A stretch of DNA of 64,000 bases from Leptidea sinapis (taxonomy: Eukaryota > Arthropoda > Insecta > Lepidoptera > Pieridae). The DNA lies in NCBI RefSeq assembly GCF_905404315.1, contig NC_066269.1, positions 4,774,001-4,838,000 on the forward strand. Reading direction: 5' to 3'. The notes under the pieces are model-generated. The model saw only the letters and a program-made list of their open reading frames with translations. It had not been told where the DNA came from and ran no database searches. The position numbers and the translations under genes are program-made. Below, piece after piece: positions 10,761 through 21,631 of the stretch (position 1 is its first letter; each line of letters starts with the position of its first letter).

Positions 10761-10813
10761 GATTCCGCAAGGCCGTTGGCTCAGTCCCCAGCCTTAACAA
10801 GTTAGTGCGTGCG

Positions 10814-10858
10814 ATATAAAGTCTACTCAATATCGGATATATTGAGTAGACTTTATAT
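10814..10858. repeat. Perfect 20-bp hairpin, 5-nt loop
   Basis: 10814-10833 (ATATAAAGTCTACTCAATAT) pairs exactly with 10839-10858 around the loop CGGAT. No terminator role is expected in a pol II setting. Confidence 0.8.
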
Positions 10859-11044
10859 TTGCACCTTCCCTTTTAGCGTCCCCCCATATAGCGTCATATA
10901 TAGGTACTGTGTAAATTTATTTTAATTTACGCACTATCATGAGACTATTATTGGCTTCATGATGAGCCCAGATAACGGCGCTACATATTCTAACTGGCTT
11001 CTTACCAATAATTCTAAAAACACCAATACATTTACTAATAATAC

Positions 11045-11265
11045 AAATTCATTGAAGTAGGCGTTACTTTGCGGAAATCCATAATTATGCAAATAATTTG
11101 AGTTTTCTTTAGTTTTAATTCTGCCAATATTTGTCTTTAAACAATTCGACACGTGTTTCGCCTCAACAAGAGGCATCCTCAGGACATGTTGAGTCGCCAA
11201 AATCTGGCACGAGAAAAATAAAGAAAACTCAAATCATTTGAATAATAATACTAATCTTATTTAAT
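11045..11265 (-). mobile_element. Hammerhead-like repeat, possibly Penelope-type terminal unit
   Basis: On the minus strand: CTGAGGA (plus 11176-11182), a 5-bp stem GCCTC/GAGGC with 5-nt loop (11160-11174), then GAAAC (11155-11159). Flanks ACATGT and ACGTGT pair with one G-U wobble. Inverted arms AGTTTTCTTTA near 11100 and AAAGAAAACT near 11222 bracket the unit. A related copy lies at 29105. The 87-codon minus frame is this repeat read through and is not a gene. Confidence 0.55.
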
Positions 11266-11555
11266 GTTCATGATACACTCAATGATCTTTGACTTCAGAT
11301 ACCCTGGCCATATGCGCCCCGTCTACGTGGTAGTTAAAATAAATTTTGACATAAGTACTTGGAAAGAAAAACACATTAAAGAAACGCATACAATCCATCC
11401 TTAGCCGCTATTTTGACACGAAATGAATCATCAATCGAGATCATTATCCCCAAAATGTTCGGTTAAGTGATTCGTATTTAGAATATCGTCTTTACGACGT
11501 ACCAATTTTATTTTTTATTAATAAGTTAGAAATTTGTACGTTTTACTTTTGTTTT

Positions 11556-11831
11556 TATAACAGTAAGGGATGACACGAGAAGGACGTTCAGCTGATGGTA
11601 ATTGATAAGCCCTGTCCATTACGATGCAATGCTCCTCAGGATTCTTGAGAAACCGAAAAATTCTGAGTGATACTACAACTACGCTCGTCACCTTGAGACA
11701 TAATATGTTAAGTCTCATTTGTCCAGCAATTTCACTAGCTAAGGAGCCCTTCAGATCGTAACACAATAATGCTTAATGCCGCTGTGGTACCCCTAATCTA
11801 GCCGTCATCCTGCGCAAATGAGCCACTGGTG
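11556..11831 (-). mobile_element. Family M short repeat, near full length
   Basis: The minus-strand sense matches the copy at 40131: GAGCCACTGGTGGGATAG-side start region, CTAGTGAAATTGCTGGACAA, the GTGACGAGCG step, and the CTGAACGTCCTTCTCGTGTC end followed by an A/T-rich tail. It lacks the internal tRNA boxes seen in the SINE above. Confidence 0.75.
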
Positions 11832-11852
11832 GGATAGTTGGTATAACAACCC

Positions 11853-14465
11853 ATTACATACATTCACACCTCTGATTGAAGCATTTTACTATTAACAAAT
11901 AACTTTCAGATCACCTGATCCAATTTCAAATTGATGAAATTATTATTCATGTTTTAGATAGATAGTAAATCGACTTTACGAGAAATAATATCTGCTAAAA
12001 GCAAAATATATTTTGCAGTCATTAGAAAAGTATTAGAGAACAACTCTATATGATATAATAGTAGCTAGAGATGCATTAGACACACACACACTCATGCGCG
12101 CGCACACGATGCAGCCCTGTGGTGCACGCTCGCTGTGCGCTTCTAATAGACGCATAAGGCTGCGTCCACGGGGGACTCTTGACTAAGGACAGTCTAATGT
12201 TTGGTAATTTTAGCGTTTTTTAACAGGCAAAAAAAATCTATTTAACTATGTTCGAGAGTTAATACTTTGTTGCAGTAGTCTACAATATGAGCGAGAAAAT
12301 AATATTTTTTTAAAGAAATAATTTTTCGTAACACAAAAATATAAAGAGTATTTCAAATATAGAATGTATTATAAATGAAATCTACATAAAATACTGCTAT
12401 TAATTTTGCAGAATCATGGGCAACGGATCAAACATTACATTTTACATATGTAATTTTCACCAGTTAAATAACTATCTTCGAAAACTGATCACGATATAAC
12501 GAACTAAGATAGCCTATAGGCATGCGGATTTTTATTTCTTCAATAATTTCTAGAATAATTAGATAATCTCACTGAAATGACGAACTAATCAAATTACGAT
12601 TTTTATATCTTCGATTATAATAGGGGTTTTCAAACGTGTCAAAACGTAATGGAAACAGAAATATATAACTACTAAACAGGTGGAAATTATAAAAAATGTT
12701 AATTCTGATATTGAATTATTCTGTTACATAACATTGGATTATAAAAGAAAGTGTTATGTTGCTACGAGCAATGTGCCCGCGCCCTACGAATAGCTAACCG
12801 AGTGAAAGTGTTTGTGTTTGTATGTGAGTGTGCACACACACAGCCGTCGCTCGCTTTCCGATCGTCGCTAGTTTTTCAAAGTAAGCTTTTGTACTGAAAG
12901 CTCAATGTTATTTACATTATTTTGATCGAAATACAGCAGGCTATCGCGTCTACGTGGTTAAGAATAAGATTGTATTTCCTGATAAATAATAAACTTGTGA
13001 ACAGATAATCCGAATTATCTCACGCATTCACTTACGTTACAATAATGTGTTCACAGCCAGCGATCTATTAATATGTAGATTATGCAGCTGGTACATGTTG
13101 AAATTAATCTTTTCTCCTTGTGCTGACCCATCTCGTGATCTGATAAATACCTCTCTAATGATATTCGGCTATTCATTTTAATACGCACTATTCCGGATTT
13201 TCTGATCTGGATTTTTAAAGTTACACTTCATTTGGATAAAATATCCTTAGTAAAAACTACTTATATTCATTAGACGAATATTTAATATAAAAAATACAGT
13301 TTTTTTTAAATAATATAATATAATAATAATGCTTCTAATCTTTTGTTGAATTGATATTACTGTAACTAATGATTTATAAATGCATTTTGTAAAATTTGCA
13401 CGCCATAAATGTGGCAAACATGTTCTTTATAATATTTATGTAACATCAATCTAACATGTTTATGCAAATAATAAAATTGACTTTGACTCCGACTTTTGGC
13501 GCGTTAGAGAAAAATTATCAGAGTGAATTACCTACTACGATGCGTGCGCACACCGTCTCGCAAATTCAACACCCTGACGTTAGCTGGTGAACTAGACCAT
13601 TTGTATCATACTTCAGCTACCAAGCCTCTTAAACTCACATGTCTCCTGAACCACAACCAACGGACGAGAATTCAATAAATTTCAATATATAATTGCAATT
13701 TCTATACCAGTTTTAAAATAAAAATTAATTTCTCTCCAATTGTATAAAAGTAATTTAATGATATTTAATTACACTTTATTTAACTAAATTATGTGGTAGA
13801 ATAATATTTTATTGGTTGCATTTTTTTTTACAATATTGTTATTCTAAACGTAAAATAGGATGAGGAATATTTTTTTAAGGATTTTTGTTTTATTGCGCAA
13901 AAGAAGAATAACTTCTTGCGTGCATACATACTTTATTTAATGGGGTAGGTGGTGGAAGACAAGACAAACGGGCATACAGATTTGACCCAAATGATCGATG
14001 TTCAATATTCAGAGGCTTCATAAATATTTTAATAACGCATCAATGGAACGATACTTTTATCATTTTAATTTATCTGTTTAATTTTATTACAAACTCGGCA
14101 GCAATTATATTAAATTTCTTATTTTTAATCAATCCAACAGGTGTATGAGGGTATTTTCTTATTTAAATCTTAGACTATATTGTCAAAACAATATATTACT
14201 TGCTAATATAATATTAATAATTAATATTGCTATAATACTTGCGTGCACGTCGCAAAACTTGTTTCAATTGTTTTGATACGATTCTCATGTGCTTTCATAT
14301 TTTATAATATTTGTATTTATTCAATAGAAATGCAATTTAAATAATTGTTTATATTATGGTAAATTGGTTTTGTAAGTATATTTATTATTAAGAGCTTTGC
14401 AAACGAAAAACTTACAAATAAATTCAGCTCTATCTGCCATTTAAATTATAATTTCAAATATTTTA
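11853..14465. other. Long unassigned stretch
   Basis: No LINE, SINE or MITE copy recognised. There are modest GC-richer patches at 12085-12180 (short CA and CG runs) and 12775-12880 (GTGTTTGTGTTTGTATGTG simple sequence, then a CTTTCCGATCGTCGC block and a GTAAGC), which could be minor regulatory or exon sequence but have no decisive signal. The rest is AT-rich. Confidence 0.35.
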
Positions 14466-14469
14466 TTTC

Positions 14470-14685
14470 AAAATAGGAATCAAATCACTTATCGAATGTC
14501 AAAAACTAGCACACATTCGAAATAGTGTGCCTCAGTCCTGAGAAGAACGGGCGGAAGAAACTCAGCGGTATTATTTTCTTCTTAATTTAGTTACAATATA
14601 ATATGTAGTATTATATTATAAAATTTATAATTAAATAGCCTGAGGGCATTCGCTCCATTCCCAGTCTGTGGTATCATTAGGTGGA
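14470..14685 (-). mobile_element. LINE family A, 3' end, minus strand
   Basis: Plus strand reads AAATCACTTATCGAATGTCA, GTGTGCCTCAGTCCTGAGAA, GAACGGGCGGAAGAAACTCA and GCCTGAGGGCATTCGCTCCA, the reverse complement of the tail at 8480-8690. Only the 3' UTR and last codons are left. Confidence 0.85.
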
Positions 14686-14879
14686 TTTATTAGGGACCTC
14701 CACTTGACCGGGTGCTGAGTTGATTCTCTAGGTTCTCCTACTAGCATTATCGCATTCTGAACTTATCGAATCGGAACCCACATCCATCGTCTATTCATTT
14801 GAACCGTGTTTGTGGTATCGGAAACGGCAATAATAATCTGTGCACTCCAGGCACAAAAGAATCATGCATTAAAACTATT

Positions 14880-15620
14880 ACCATTTATATAAACAATCAA
14901 AGAAAAATACATTCCTGGGTTGTTATAGAACGCGTGTCAACAAATATAAAAAGTCTCTAATTGAAGGCCCATTAACGCCAAATTTATTCCCAAGAACCGA
15001 CGTTTTTCGTTCAAGTTTAGCCACTCCATTTAACGTTTAAATAATTAACGCTATATTTATCCCGATGTTGGGAATTCATTCATATCTGCTGGAAGATGTC
15101 TACTGCTGGACAAAGGCCTCACCAAAGATCACCATAACGATCGGTCCTGCGCTATCCTCATACAATGTATTCCGGCGATCTTGGCCAGATCATCAGTCCA
15201 TCTTGTGGGGTCGACCTACCAACACTCCGTCTTCCAGTAAGTAGTCACCATTCGTAGACTTCTCTGCCCCACCGGCCATCTGTCCGTCGAGCTCTGTGCT
15301 CTGCCCACTTCGCAATCAATTGATTCGATCTCGCAGGGACAGCCCTCCGAGCCCTCTCCAATGCTCTCTAAGAGACCATGAGCTTTCTCATCAGGTCTAA
15401 TCATGGGCATTCATAATAGTGTGGCTCCAGCATAAGAGATTTCGTGGAATCTACTTCTAGATCTGCCTTTACCAGTACTTCCATCAACATCCCTTCTACT
15501 TATTTGAATCTTAGTTCCACATTAATCTATTCACTCTGTATGGCCGATCGATCGACAGCAACCTCAATATACCCCTCAATATATATGGGCATTCATAATA
15601 GTGTGGCTCCAGCATAAGAG
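14880..15620 (+). mobile_element. DNA transposon right end, split by an RTE tail
   Basis: 14880-15069 matches 17060-17255 (shared GCCACTCCATTTAACG and the ATATTTATCSCGAT step). The match resumes after the RTE insertion at GGGCATTCATAATAGTGTGG, ending CTCCAGCATA, the same right terminus as the element at 16309-17297. No transposase is recognisable. Confidence 0.55.
15070..15414 (-). mobile_element. RTE-like LINE 3' end with target-site duplication
   Basis: Minus-strand translation resembles the WAGH/TDGRW region of the copy at 6475, partly visible plus-strand as GGCCATCTGTCCGTCGAGC. The 3' end is on the left (CATATCTGCTGGAAGATGTC). It is flanked by GGGAATTCAT (15070-15079) and GGGCATTCAT (15405-15414), a 10-bp target duplication with one mismatch, showing an insertion into the transposon at 14880-15620. 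Confidence 0.8.
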
Positions 15621-15758
15621 ATTTCGTGGAATCTACTTCTAGATCTGCCTTTACCAGTACTTCCATCAACATTCCTTCTACTTATTTGAATCTTAGTTCC
15701 ACATTAATCTATTCACTCTGTATGGCCGATCGATCGACAGCAACCTCAATATACCCCT
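15403..15758. repeat. 182-bp tandem duplication
   Basis: Unit 15403-15584 (ATGGGCATTCATAATAGTG to a CTCAATATAT end) is repeated from 15585 to 15758 with one substitution seen (CATCCCTTC versus CATTCCTTC). The near identity means a recent event. The 76-codon frame at 15626-15856 falls in it. Confidence 0.9.
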
Positions 15759-15759
15759 T

Positions 15760-16305
15760 TACACTTCCATGGATAGAGAAACATTTTTGTAATCGAACCC
15801 CACGTACCCACATCCTCTTCCACCCAAACGTCTCAATCTTTCAGATGATTAGATAAACAGACACATTTCCCCGAATAATATTAGGTATTCTATATTGTTG
15901 ATAAAATAAACAAAAAATATAAAATTAAATGACTTAATGTGTCTTAATTCTATTTGTACAATAGGTATTTGATTTGAATTGAAAGAGATTTTAAGAACAG
16001 TGGCGCAAAAGATGAATAAAAATTCATACATTTATTATTTAATAATCAGTACTCCATGCCTGTTTACGTGTAGGATCAAAGCGATCCACACCTCGCCGCT
16101 ATGATTTGCATTATGCATGATCTGGTGCACGGAAGCGAACATTACTATCCACAGCCCTCTCTATATTATGTATGAATATATAGCTAATTATAAACAGCTT
16201 ACAAGCTCTTTATGATTAGCATAGCTCATTTTTTATGAGAAATTAAACTATTGCTCGCTATAAAGATTCCTTTAGAAACTGTCCTCGGCGCACCCCATGT
16301 CCTCT
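15760..16305. other. Unassigned
   Basis: AT-rich with no supported feature. Confidence 0.35.
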
Positions 16306-16308
16306 AAT

Positions 16309-17297
16309 GCTAGGGCCACACTAACGAAAACGTAAGCAGAAAACACGCAAAGAGGGTGTTTTTAGACAAGTTTTGTGGTGAAAGTATAGCGTTTCGAACA
16401 CTACTTAATCCTGTTACACATATTCTGAAGTCTTATTTGTAGGTTTCTAATGCTTGCTGTTGGTTATAGTTAATACTGCCGAGCCTTTTTGAACTACCAC
16501 ATTTCTTTGAAGTTAAACAAGTTTTTTGGCATGGCGTGACGCATTTTTTTGGTACTTCTCTCGGAAAAGTTATTCTTATAGCTTGTACTTTTTTGTGTAG
16601 GTTCATTTATTCAGATTAGTAGTGAATAACGAGGATAGTGAGCATATAAACTGTTTTCCACGCAAGAATTTTGAAAATATTGGCTTTGTTACATAGATGG
16701 CGGGCCGGCAGCCGTGAACTCATATCGCTCAAAGTCGCTAGCATTTAGTGTCGCCTTAATATTCGCTGGACGCTTAATGTCTTGTCTTATCGCGATATTT
16801 TTTCCAACACCTACTGTTTGACTTTCGGCGATTGGTCGGGGGCGGTACATCAAAGAGATTTCGCAAGAATTAATGTATTGAAGCGGCCACACTACGTTTT
16901 TCTGTTGTCATTATTCACTGTGAGCGTGATTACACTCCCATTGGAATAACACGGGATTATTTGTATTTTGAAAATCTGCAAGAATAGTTTGTGGGTTCCG
17001 CAGCACAAAAGGTACAAGAATTACGAAACACAAAATGTTGATTGATGATGAATACTGCAATTTTTATAATTTACAATAAAATCAATGGAACTTAAAAGAA
17101 AAATACCCTACTGGGCTTAGTAATGAACCCATCTCAACAAATAAGAAAGTCATATTCAAGGAACAACGACAATTTTATTGCCTAGAAATGCCGTTGACCG
17201 TTCAGGTGTGGCCACTCCATTTAACGCATTAATAATTACAGCAATATTTATCGCGATTATGGGCATTGACGTTTCTCGATAGTGTGACCCCAGCATT
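16309..17297. mobile_element. TIR DNA transposon, about 990 bp
   Basis: The left end CTAGGGCCACACTAACGA and the reverse complement of the right end CTGGGGTCACACTATCGA match over about 25 bp, continuing AAACGT. The left flank TAATG and right flank CATTA are compatible with a TA target duplication. A minus-strand frame at 16689-16892 is open for 67 codons, but no DDE motif is visible. Non-autonomous or heavily decayed. A second copy of the right end is at 14880-15620. Confidence 0.6.
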
Positions 17298-17299
17298 AA

Positions 17300-17515
17300 A
17301 ACGCGTAGTTAATGGCAAATTTATCACCATATTCAGCGCCCCTTTTCTTCAATCAAATATACTAACAAGATTAAAGGTTATGCGCTCAAACTAGATACCG
17401 CAGGCAAAGTTCGGCAACTAATACTACGCCCAAGTGGGCGTACTCGAGCCAGCCTCGAACAATGTGTGACGTTGACGTGCAACATGTACTGTTAAACTTT
17501 GCTAATAATTGAAAC
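17300..17515. other. Spacer before the THAP exon
   Basis: Mixed composition, including a CTCGAGCCAGCCTCGAAC stretch. No defined feature. Confidence 0.3.
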
Positions 17516-17519
17516 TAAA

Positions 17520-17725
17520 ATGCCGGATTGCGTAGTAAAACTTTGTAAAAATAATACTACAAGAAATAAAAAAGATACTGGTATGTATATATATCATCAG
17601 TAAGTATTTTGAATTTATTAATTTCAATGTAAAATTGTTATATTGCAAAAAACGAAGCGTATGTTACAAAATTTAATAGGTTGCCATTGAGTGTCATGAT
17701 GCCACGCACATCTAATAGTCTTATA
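17520..17725 (+). pseudogene. THAP-type first exon with splice donor
   Basis: An ATG at 17520 starts an open frame, MPDCVVKLCKNNTTRNKKDT, then GMYIYH and the donor GTAAGT at 17600-17605. The M-P-x-C-x4-C beginning is how THAP zinc-finger domains start (C2CH, DNA binding). The exon stops before the second C-x2-H pair, which would lie in exon 2. No exon 2 is recognised. The donor and downstream intron match the copy at 10122. It is probably part of a THAP-encoding transposon; a host THAP gene is the alternative. Confidence 0.5.
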
Positions 17726-17879
17726 ACATAGTATTTACATCCTCTTTGGTTATGACAATAAAGACGGCAAGAGAAATATGACCACAAATAAAGTCTGTCA
17801 CCATTTGTTTAGTATGGTCGAACCATAGAGAACTTATTATGGTCGAACACAGCTAAAGTACGGCCATCGCTCCAATGAG

Positions 17880-18420
17880 TTGAATGAGGGAAGATGTCTG
17901 AGATCTCAGAGAAGGAACAAACTAGTTCTGCCTCATAGAAGGCTACAGATGTTTGGAAATAGTACACACTACACGGCAATAACTATGTTTAATAAACTTC
18001 CCGACGAATATAAAAGCAGTACTTTTAATAAATTTAAAAGGAGAACTCATGAGTTGCTCATAAACAAATGCTATTATAATATTTCAGAATACTATAATGA
18101 TAATATTATCTTAGGACTTATTAAGGACTACCTAATGGTTAAGGATATTTCAAAGATATTGACAATAATTGGATTTGGACTTTTATTATATTGACATTTT
18201 AATCATTACTTTTATTTTATTTTAATGTTTGTTTGTTTAAATTTTATGTAATAACTTAACTTTTTAATCCTATCTTGTTTCTGTTTCTTTATTTAATTAA
18301 ACTTAATGTAATATTCGACTACCAGTTACACTGGTAAAATGTATAAGGCTCATCAGAAATTGTTTTCGATCTATTATACCTACATTTTATTGACTAAATA
18401 AATCATTCATTCATTTATTC
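17880..18420 (+). mobile_element. CR1/jockey-like LINE (family F), C-terminus and 3' UTR
   Basis: A 104-codon frame includes AITMFNKLPDEYKSSTFNKF and LLINKCYYNISEYYND, the end of the LINE ORF2 product. The stop is at 18192-18194. A 350-bp 3' UTR follows, with an ACTGGTAAAATGTATAAGGC stretch, AATAAATCATT and an ATTC microsatellite tail at the end. It is 5' truncated. The open frame suggests a relatively young insertion. Confidence 0.8.
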
Positions 18421-18544
18421 AGAAAAAACGAAAAATTTTCTAACTAGACTTCTATTTTTGAGACTTAATTTTAATTTAAAATTTAGTTTAAATGGCTTTA
18501 TGAATTTATTTCAAGTTTTAACTTCTGGTAGTGTTATTAATTAA

Positions 18545-18655
18545 AACAAACAAACATCCATATTCATGATTTAAATGTTTGCACCTACCGGGATACGAAC
18601 TCGAGAACTCTAGTTCAGTATGCAGGATCACTTACCACTGGGCTATATGAATAAA
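18545..18655 (-). mobile_element. tRNA-derived SINE, 5' part, minus strand
   Basis: Plus strand shows GCACCTACCGGGATACGAAC (box B complement) and ACTTACCACTGGGCTATATG (box A complement), followed leftwards by the AACATCCATATTCATG body. The 3' half is missing. Confidence 0.7.
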
Positions 18656-18944
18656 TTTAATCAAATAGAATAAATAATAACAAGCAAGTCAAAAATATTA
18701 TAATTCTCCTGTAGTAGCATAGTTATAATACACTGTACCTACTATTAATAGATTTATTTATAGAAACAGTTCATCTTAGGACAAAATGTAATATGCCCAA
18801 ACCTATTTTTATCTGGTACTTGGCACCAATTTCGATGTTTGAATTTGAAATTCTAAAAATTAAAAGTATTATATTCAAGATGCTATTCCCCTGAAATAAT
18901 TTCATTCGATGAGAATAACATATTGCCCATCCATTATTCTTGAC

Positions 18945-19345
18945 CACCCATATAGCCAAGTCGTCTGTGCCCTATGAAGCTAGAGGTTCGAAGCTCGGTA
19001 GGTGCAAAATATGGATGTTTGCTTCCGAGTCATGGATGTTTATATGTATTTATATATGTTTTAAGTAAGTATATTGTATTAAATATATCATTGTCTTGTT
19101 TCTATAGTACAGGCTATGCCTAGTTTGGGGCTATATATCATTTGTTGGTCCCACTGGAAGATCAGCGCTGGTCGCGATAGTGATCAGCATTATGCTGAAG
19201 TGTGACCAATTTGTGACAAGCACTCTAAAGTATTATTTGATTTGTTTTATTCTTTATGTAAATATTGAGTTTGTTGAAAATTTATTTCTATTTTAAGATA
19301 ATTTGTGTTAAAGTGTATCAATATTATTATTATAATATAATTACA
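18945..19345 (+). mobile_element. tRNA-derived SINE with about 165 bp of foreign sequence
   Basis: The head (ATATAGCCAAGTCGTCTGTG, GAGGTTCGAAGCTCGG) and body run to about 19130. A block with AGATCAGCGCTGGTCGCGAT and GTGACCAATTTGTGACAAGC follows, which looks like a LINE 3' UTR. The SINE tail AAGATAATTTGTGTTAAAGT resumes at about 19299. Either a second element inserted or the two recombined. Confidence 0.65.
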
Positions 19346-19369
19346 TATATTTTTTGGTGAAAATAAGTG

Positions 19370-19662
19370 AAGAGACGAGCAGGACGTTCAGCTGATGGTA
19401 ATTTATACGCCCTGCCCATTACAATGCATTGCCGCTCAGGATTCTTGAAAAACCCCAAAAATTCTGAGCGGCACAACAGCTGCGCTCGTCACCTTGAGAC
19501 ATAAGATGTTAAGTCTCATTTGCCCAGTAATTTTACTAGCTACGGCGCCCTTCAGACCGAAACACAGTAATGCTTACATATTACTGCTTCACAGCAGAAA
19601 TAGGCGCCGTTGTGGTACCCATAATCTAGCCGGTACCCTGTGCAAAGGAGCCTCCCACTGGC
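19370..19662 (-). mobile_element. Family M short repeat, near full length
   Basis: Plus strand opens GACGAGCAGGACGTTCAGCT and closes AAAGGAGCCTCCCACTGG, so the sense strand is minus. The short opposing frames here (91 codons minus, 60 plus) are by-products. Confidence 0.8.
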
Positions 19663-19669
19663 TATTATA

Positions 19670-20255
19670 TTGCTAATATATTTTGCTTCTCCCGTGGTAT
19701 TAAAGGACAGACAGGGAAGAGAAAGAATCACTGTTAAGGCATTATTTAGTTGCATTGTTGCACACAATCGGCGTCGGAGACTAGGATCGCAGAACCGCGA
19801 GGAACTTTCACCGTTTACGTAATACATCTCGATACATTTACCGAGCTCTACGGACTGCTGTTACAACAATTGAATAACATAATCATTAGTTAATCACTGT
19901 TGGGAAATAAAATAGAACGTTCTAGACATTCATAGCACTGCTTTTATAATTTCTAAGTGTTATTTAGTGTTAGAATATATATTTTCTCTTTTACAGAATT
20001 TCTGAGTACCTAAAGTAGTACCTAAACCTCTAGACGGCATAAAATATTTTTCACAGATATTCTAACTCATAATTCGGGTTTTGGAATTTATTAAAAATTA
20101 GATACTTTCGTTCATGCTGGAACAGACTGAACTGTGTAAGAATATAAAAAAAATTAGTTAAAAAAAAAATTAAATTAAAAAATTTTGGTTTGGTTTATTT
20201 ATAAAGCGTTTTTTTTTAAACTTGAACTTAATTTGCATACGTTGAATTAAAAATT
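19670..20255. other. Unassigned
   Basis: Includes long A/T runs at 20150-20215. No supported gene or repeat. Confidence 0.35.
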
Positions 20256-20560
20256 CTCTTTGGTATTCGAAAATATCCTAATATTAGATAAATCGGTTAA
20301 AGATAATGGTTGAAATTTGAAATTAACATCAATTTCTGCCATATAAACGAGACAATAGACGAAAATTATATAAATTAACAAAAATCTTGGAAAAATGGAA
20401 TAATTTTATCAAATTAATGTATTGTTATCGGCCCTCTATAAATCTACGAACTTTGAATGAAATCTGGACGCTTAAAGGTCAATATCGCTCCCAAATGAGT
20501 CGGTTACAAACAAACATACATACAAGTGAAGCTAGTAAAAAGCGTGTAATAAATGGCATT
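20256..20560 (+). repeat. Interspersed repeat, pair with 35572-35872
   Basis: Shares TATTAGATAAATCRRTTAAA, GATAATGGTTGAAATTTRAA, ATTATATAAATTAACAAAAA, TAAATCTACGAA and AGTCGGTTACAAACAAACAT with 35572-35872. The 77-codon frame at 20387-20620 is repeat sequence. Class unknown. Confidence 0.65.
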
Positions 20561-20884
20561 AATTGGTTTCCTGTTAGTTATTGGGAAAACAGCAATTGTA
20601 AGTACACAAACCCAAATTGAAAAGTCTCTTAAAACGCTTGTTTCACCGATTTCATTTTTTTCAACAACTTACTTTAAATTTTATTTGACTGTGTTTTCTA
20701 GAATCTCTCTTACTTGTTCATTATAATTTTAAAAACTTAAAAGTTCATGCATCTCTAAAGAAGAATAATTGCATTTTAAGATCTTTAAAGATTATGTCAG
20801 ATGCATCTCATATGTAATAGTGTACCTTTGACACTTTATATTCGCATTATATTCTTTTTTATTTATATTTCTGAAGCGACTTGT

Positions 20885-21045
20885 TTCGAGGACGATACGA
20901 TAAAAGCGCATGCACCTTCTTTGAAGGTCGGCAACGCTCCTGTGATTCCTCTGGTGTTGCAAGTGAATGTGGGCGGCAGTGATCACTGAACACCAGGTGA
21001 CCGGTACGTTTGTTTGTCTGCACTCTCTCTCACCGCCCCATTTGT
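20885..21045 (+). mobile_element. Jockey-like LINE, 3' tail
   Basis: Begins GACGATACGATAAAAGCGC and runs AAGGTCGGCAACGCTCCTGT, TGATTCCTCTGGTGTTGCAA, GGCGGCAGTGATCACTGAAC, matching 37808-37940. Only the last codons and the 3' UTR remain. Confidence 0.85.
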
Positions 21046-21061
21046 TTTTATTTGATCCAAT

Positions 21062-21367
21062 TACTAATTAAGACCATCATGTTCACGAAGCACCTTACAC
21101 AAACAATAAATTCAAGCTCTAAAGGTTGAAGCATCCAAATACGATAATTTATATTTATACAGTTTATTTATTATCACTTTGTTTGTAATATTTGATATAT
21201 AAAACGTTTTCTAACTTTGAACATGGTTTGGGATACATTGGAAGCAACACTTTACAAACTTTTTTTTATGTATATTATAGCTGTTATAAAATATTCATTG
21301 ATATTTAAAAGAGTGGCCGTTCAGTTTCTTATATGTTATTCTCACGAGCTCTACTTTTTCGAAACAT
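21062..21367 (+). mobile_element. LINE family C, 3' end
   Basis: Shares AGCACCTTACACAAACAATA, CAAGCTCTAAAGGTTG, GAGTGGCCGTTCAGTTTCTT and ATTCTCACGAGCTCTACTTT with the copy at 23095. It is cut at the right by a SINE beginning near 21368. Confidence 0.7.
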
Positions 21368-21622
21368 ATGGTTATGGAAACTAGAGGGTTCCGGGTTCGT
21401 ATCCCGGTAGGTTTAAGCATTTATATGATGAATATGGATGTTTGTTTCCGAGTCATGGGTGTTTAAATGTATTTATGTATATTTATATGTATTTATGTAT
21501 GTTTAAGTAAGTATATTGTATTAAATATATCGTTGTCTTGCAACCCATAACACAGGCTATATATGCTTAATTTGGGGCAAGATAATTTGTGTAAAAAGTG
21601 TGTCAATATTATATTATATGGT
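21368..21622 (+). mobile_element. tRNA-derived SINE, 5' truncated head
   Basis: Box B is present in GGGTTCGTATCCCGGTAGG, but box A is replaced by LINE family C sequence. The body and tail (GGATGTTTGTTTCCGAGTCA, GGGGCAAGATAATTTGTGTA) are intact. Confidence 0.8.
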
Positions 21623-21631
21623 ATATGGATA

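Noticed and set aside
20387..20620. 77-codon frame
   Set aside because: Inside an interspersed repeat with a second copy at 35.6 kb in which the frame is not kept.
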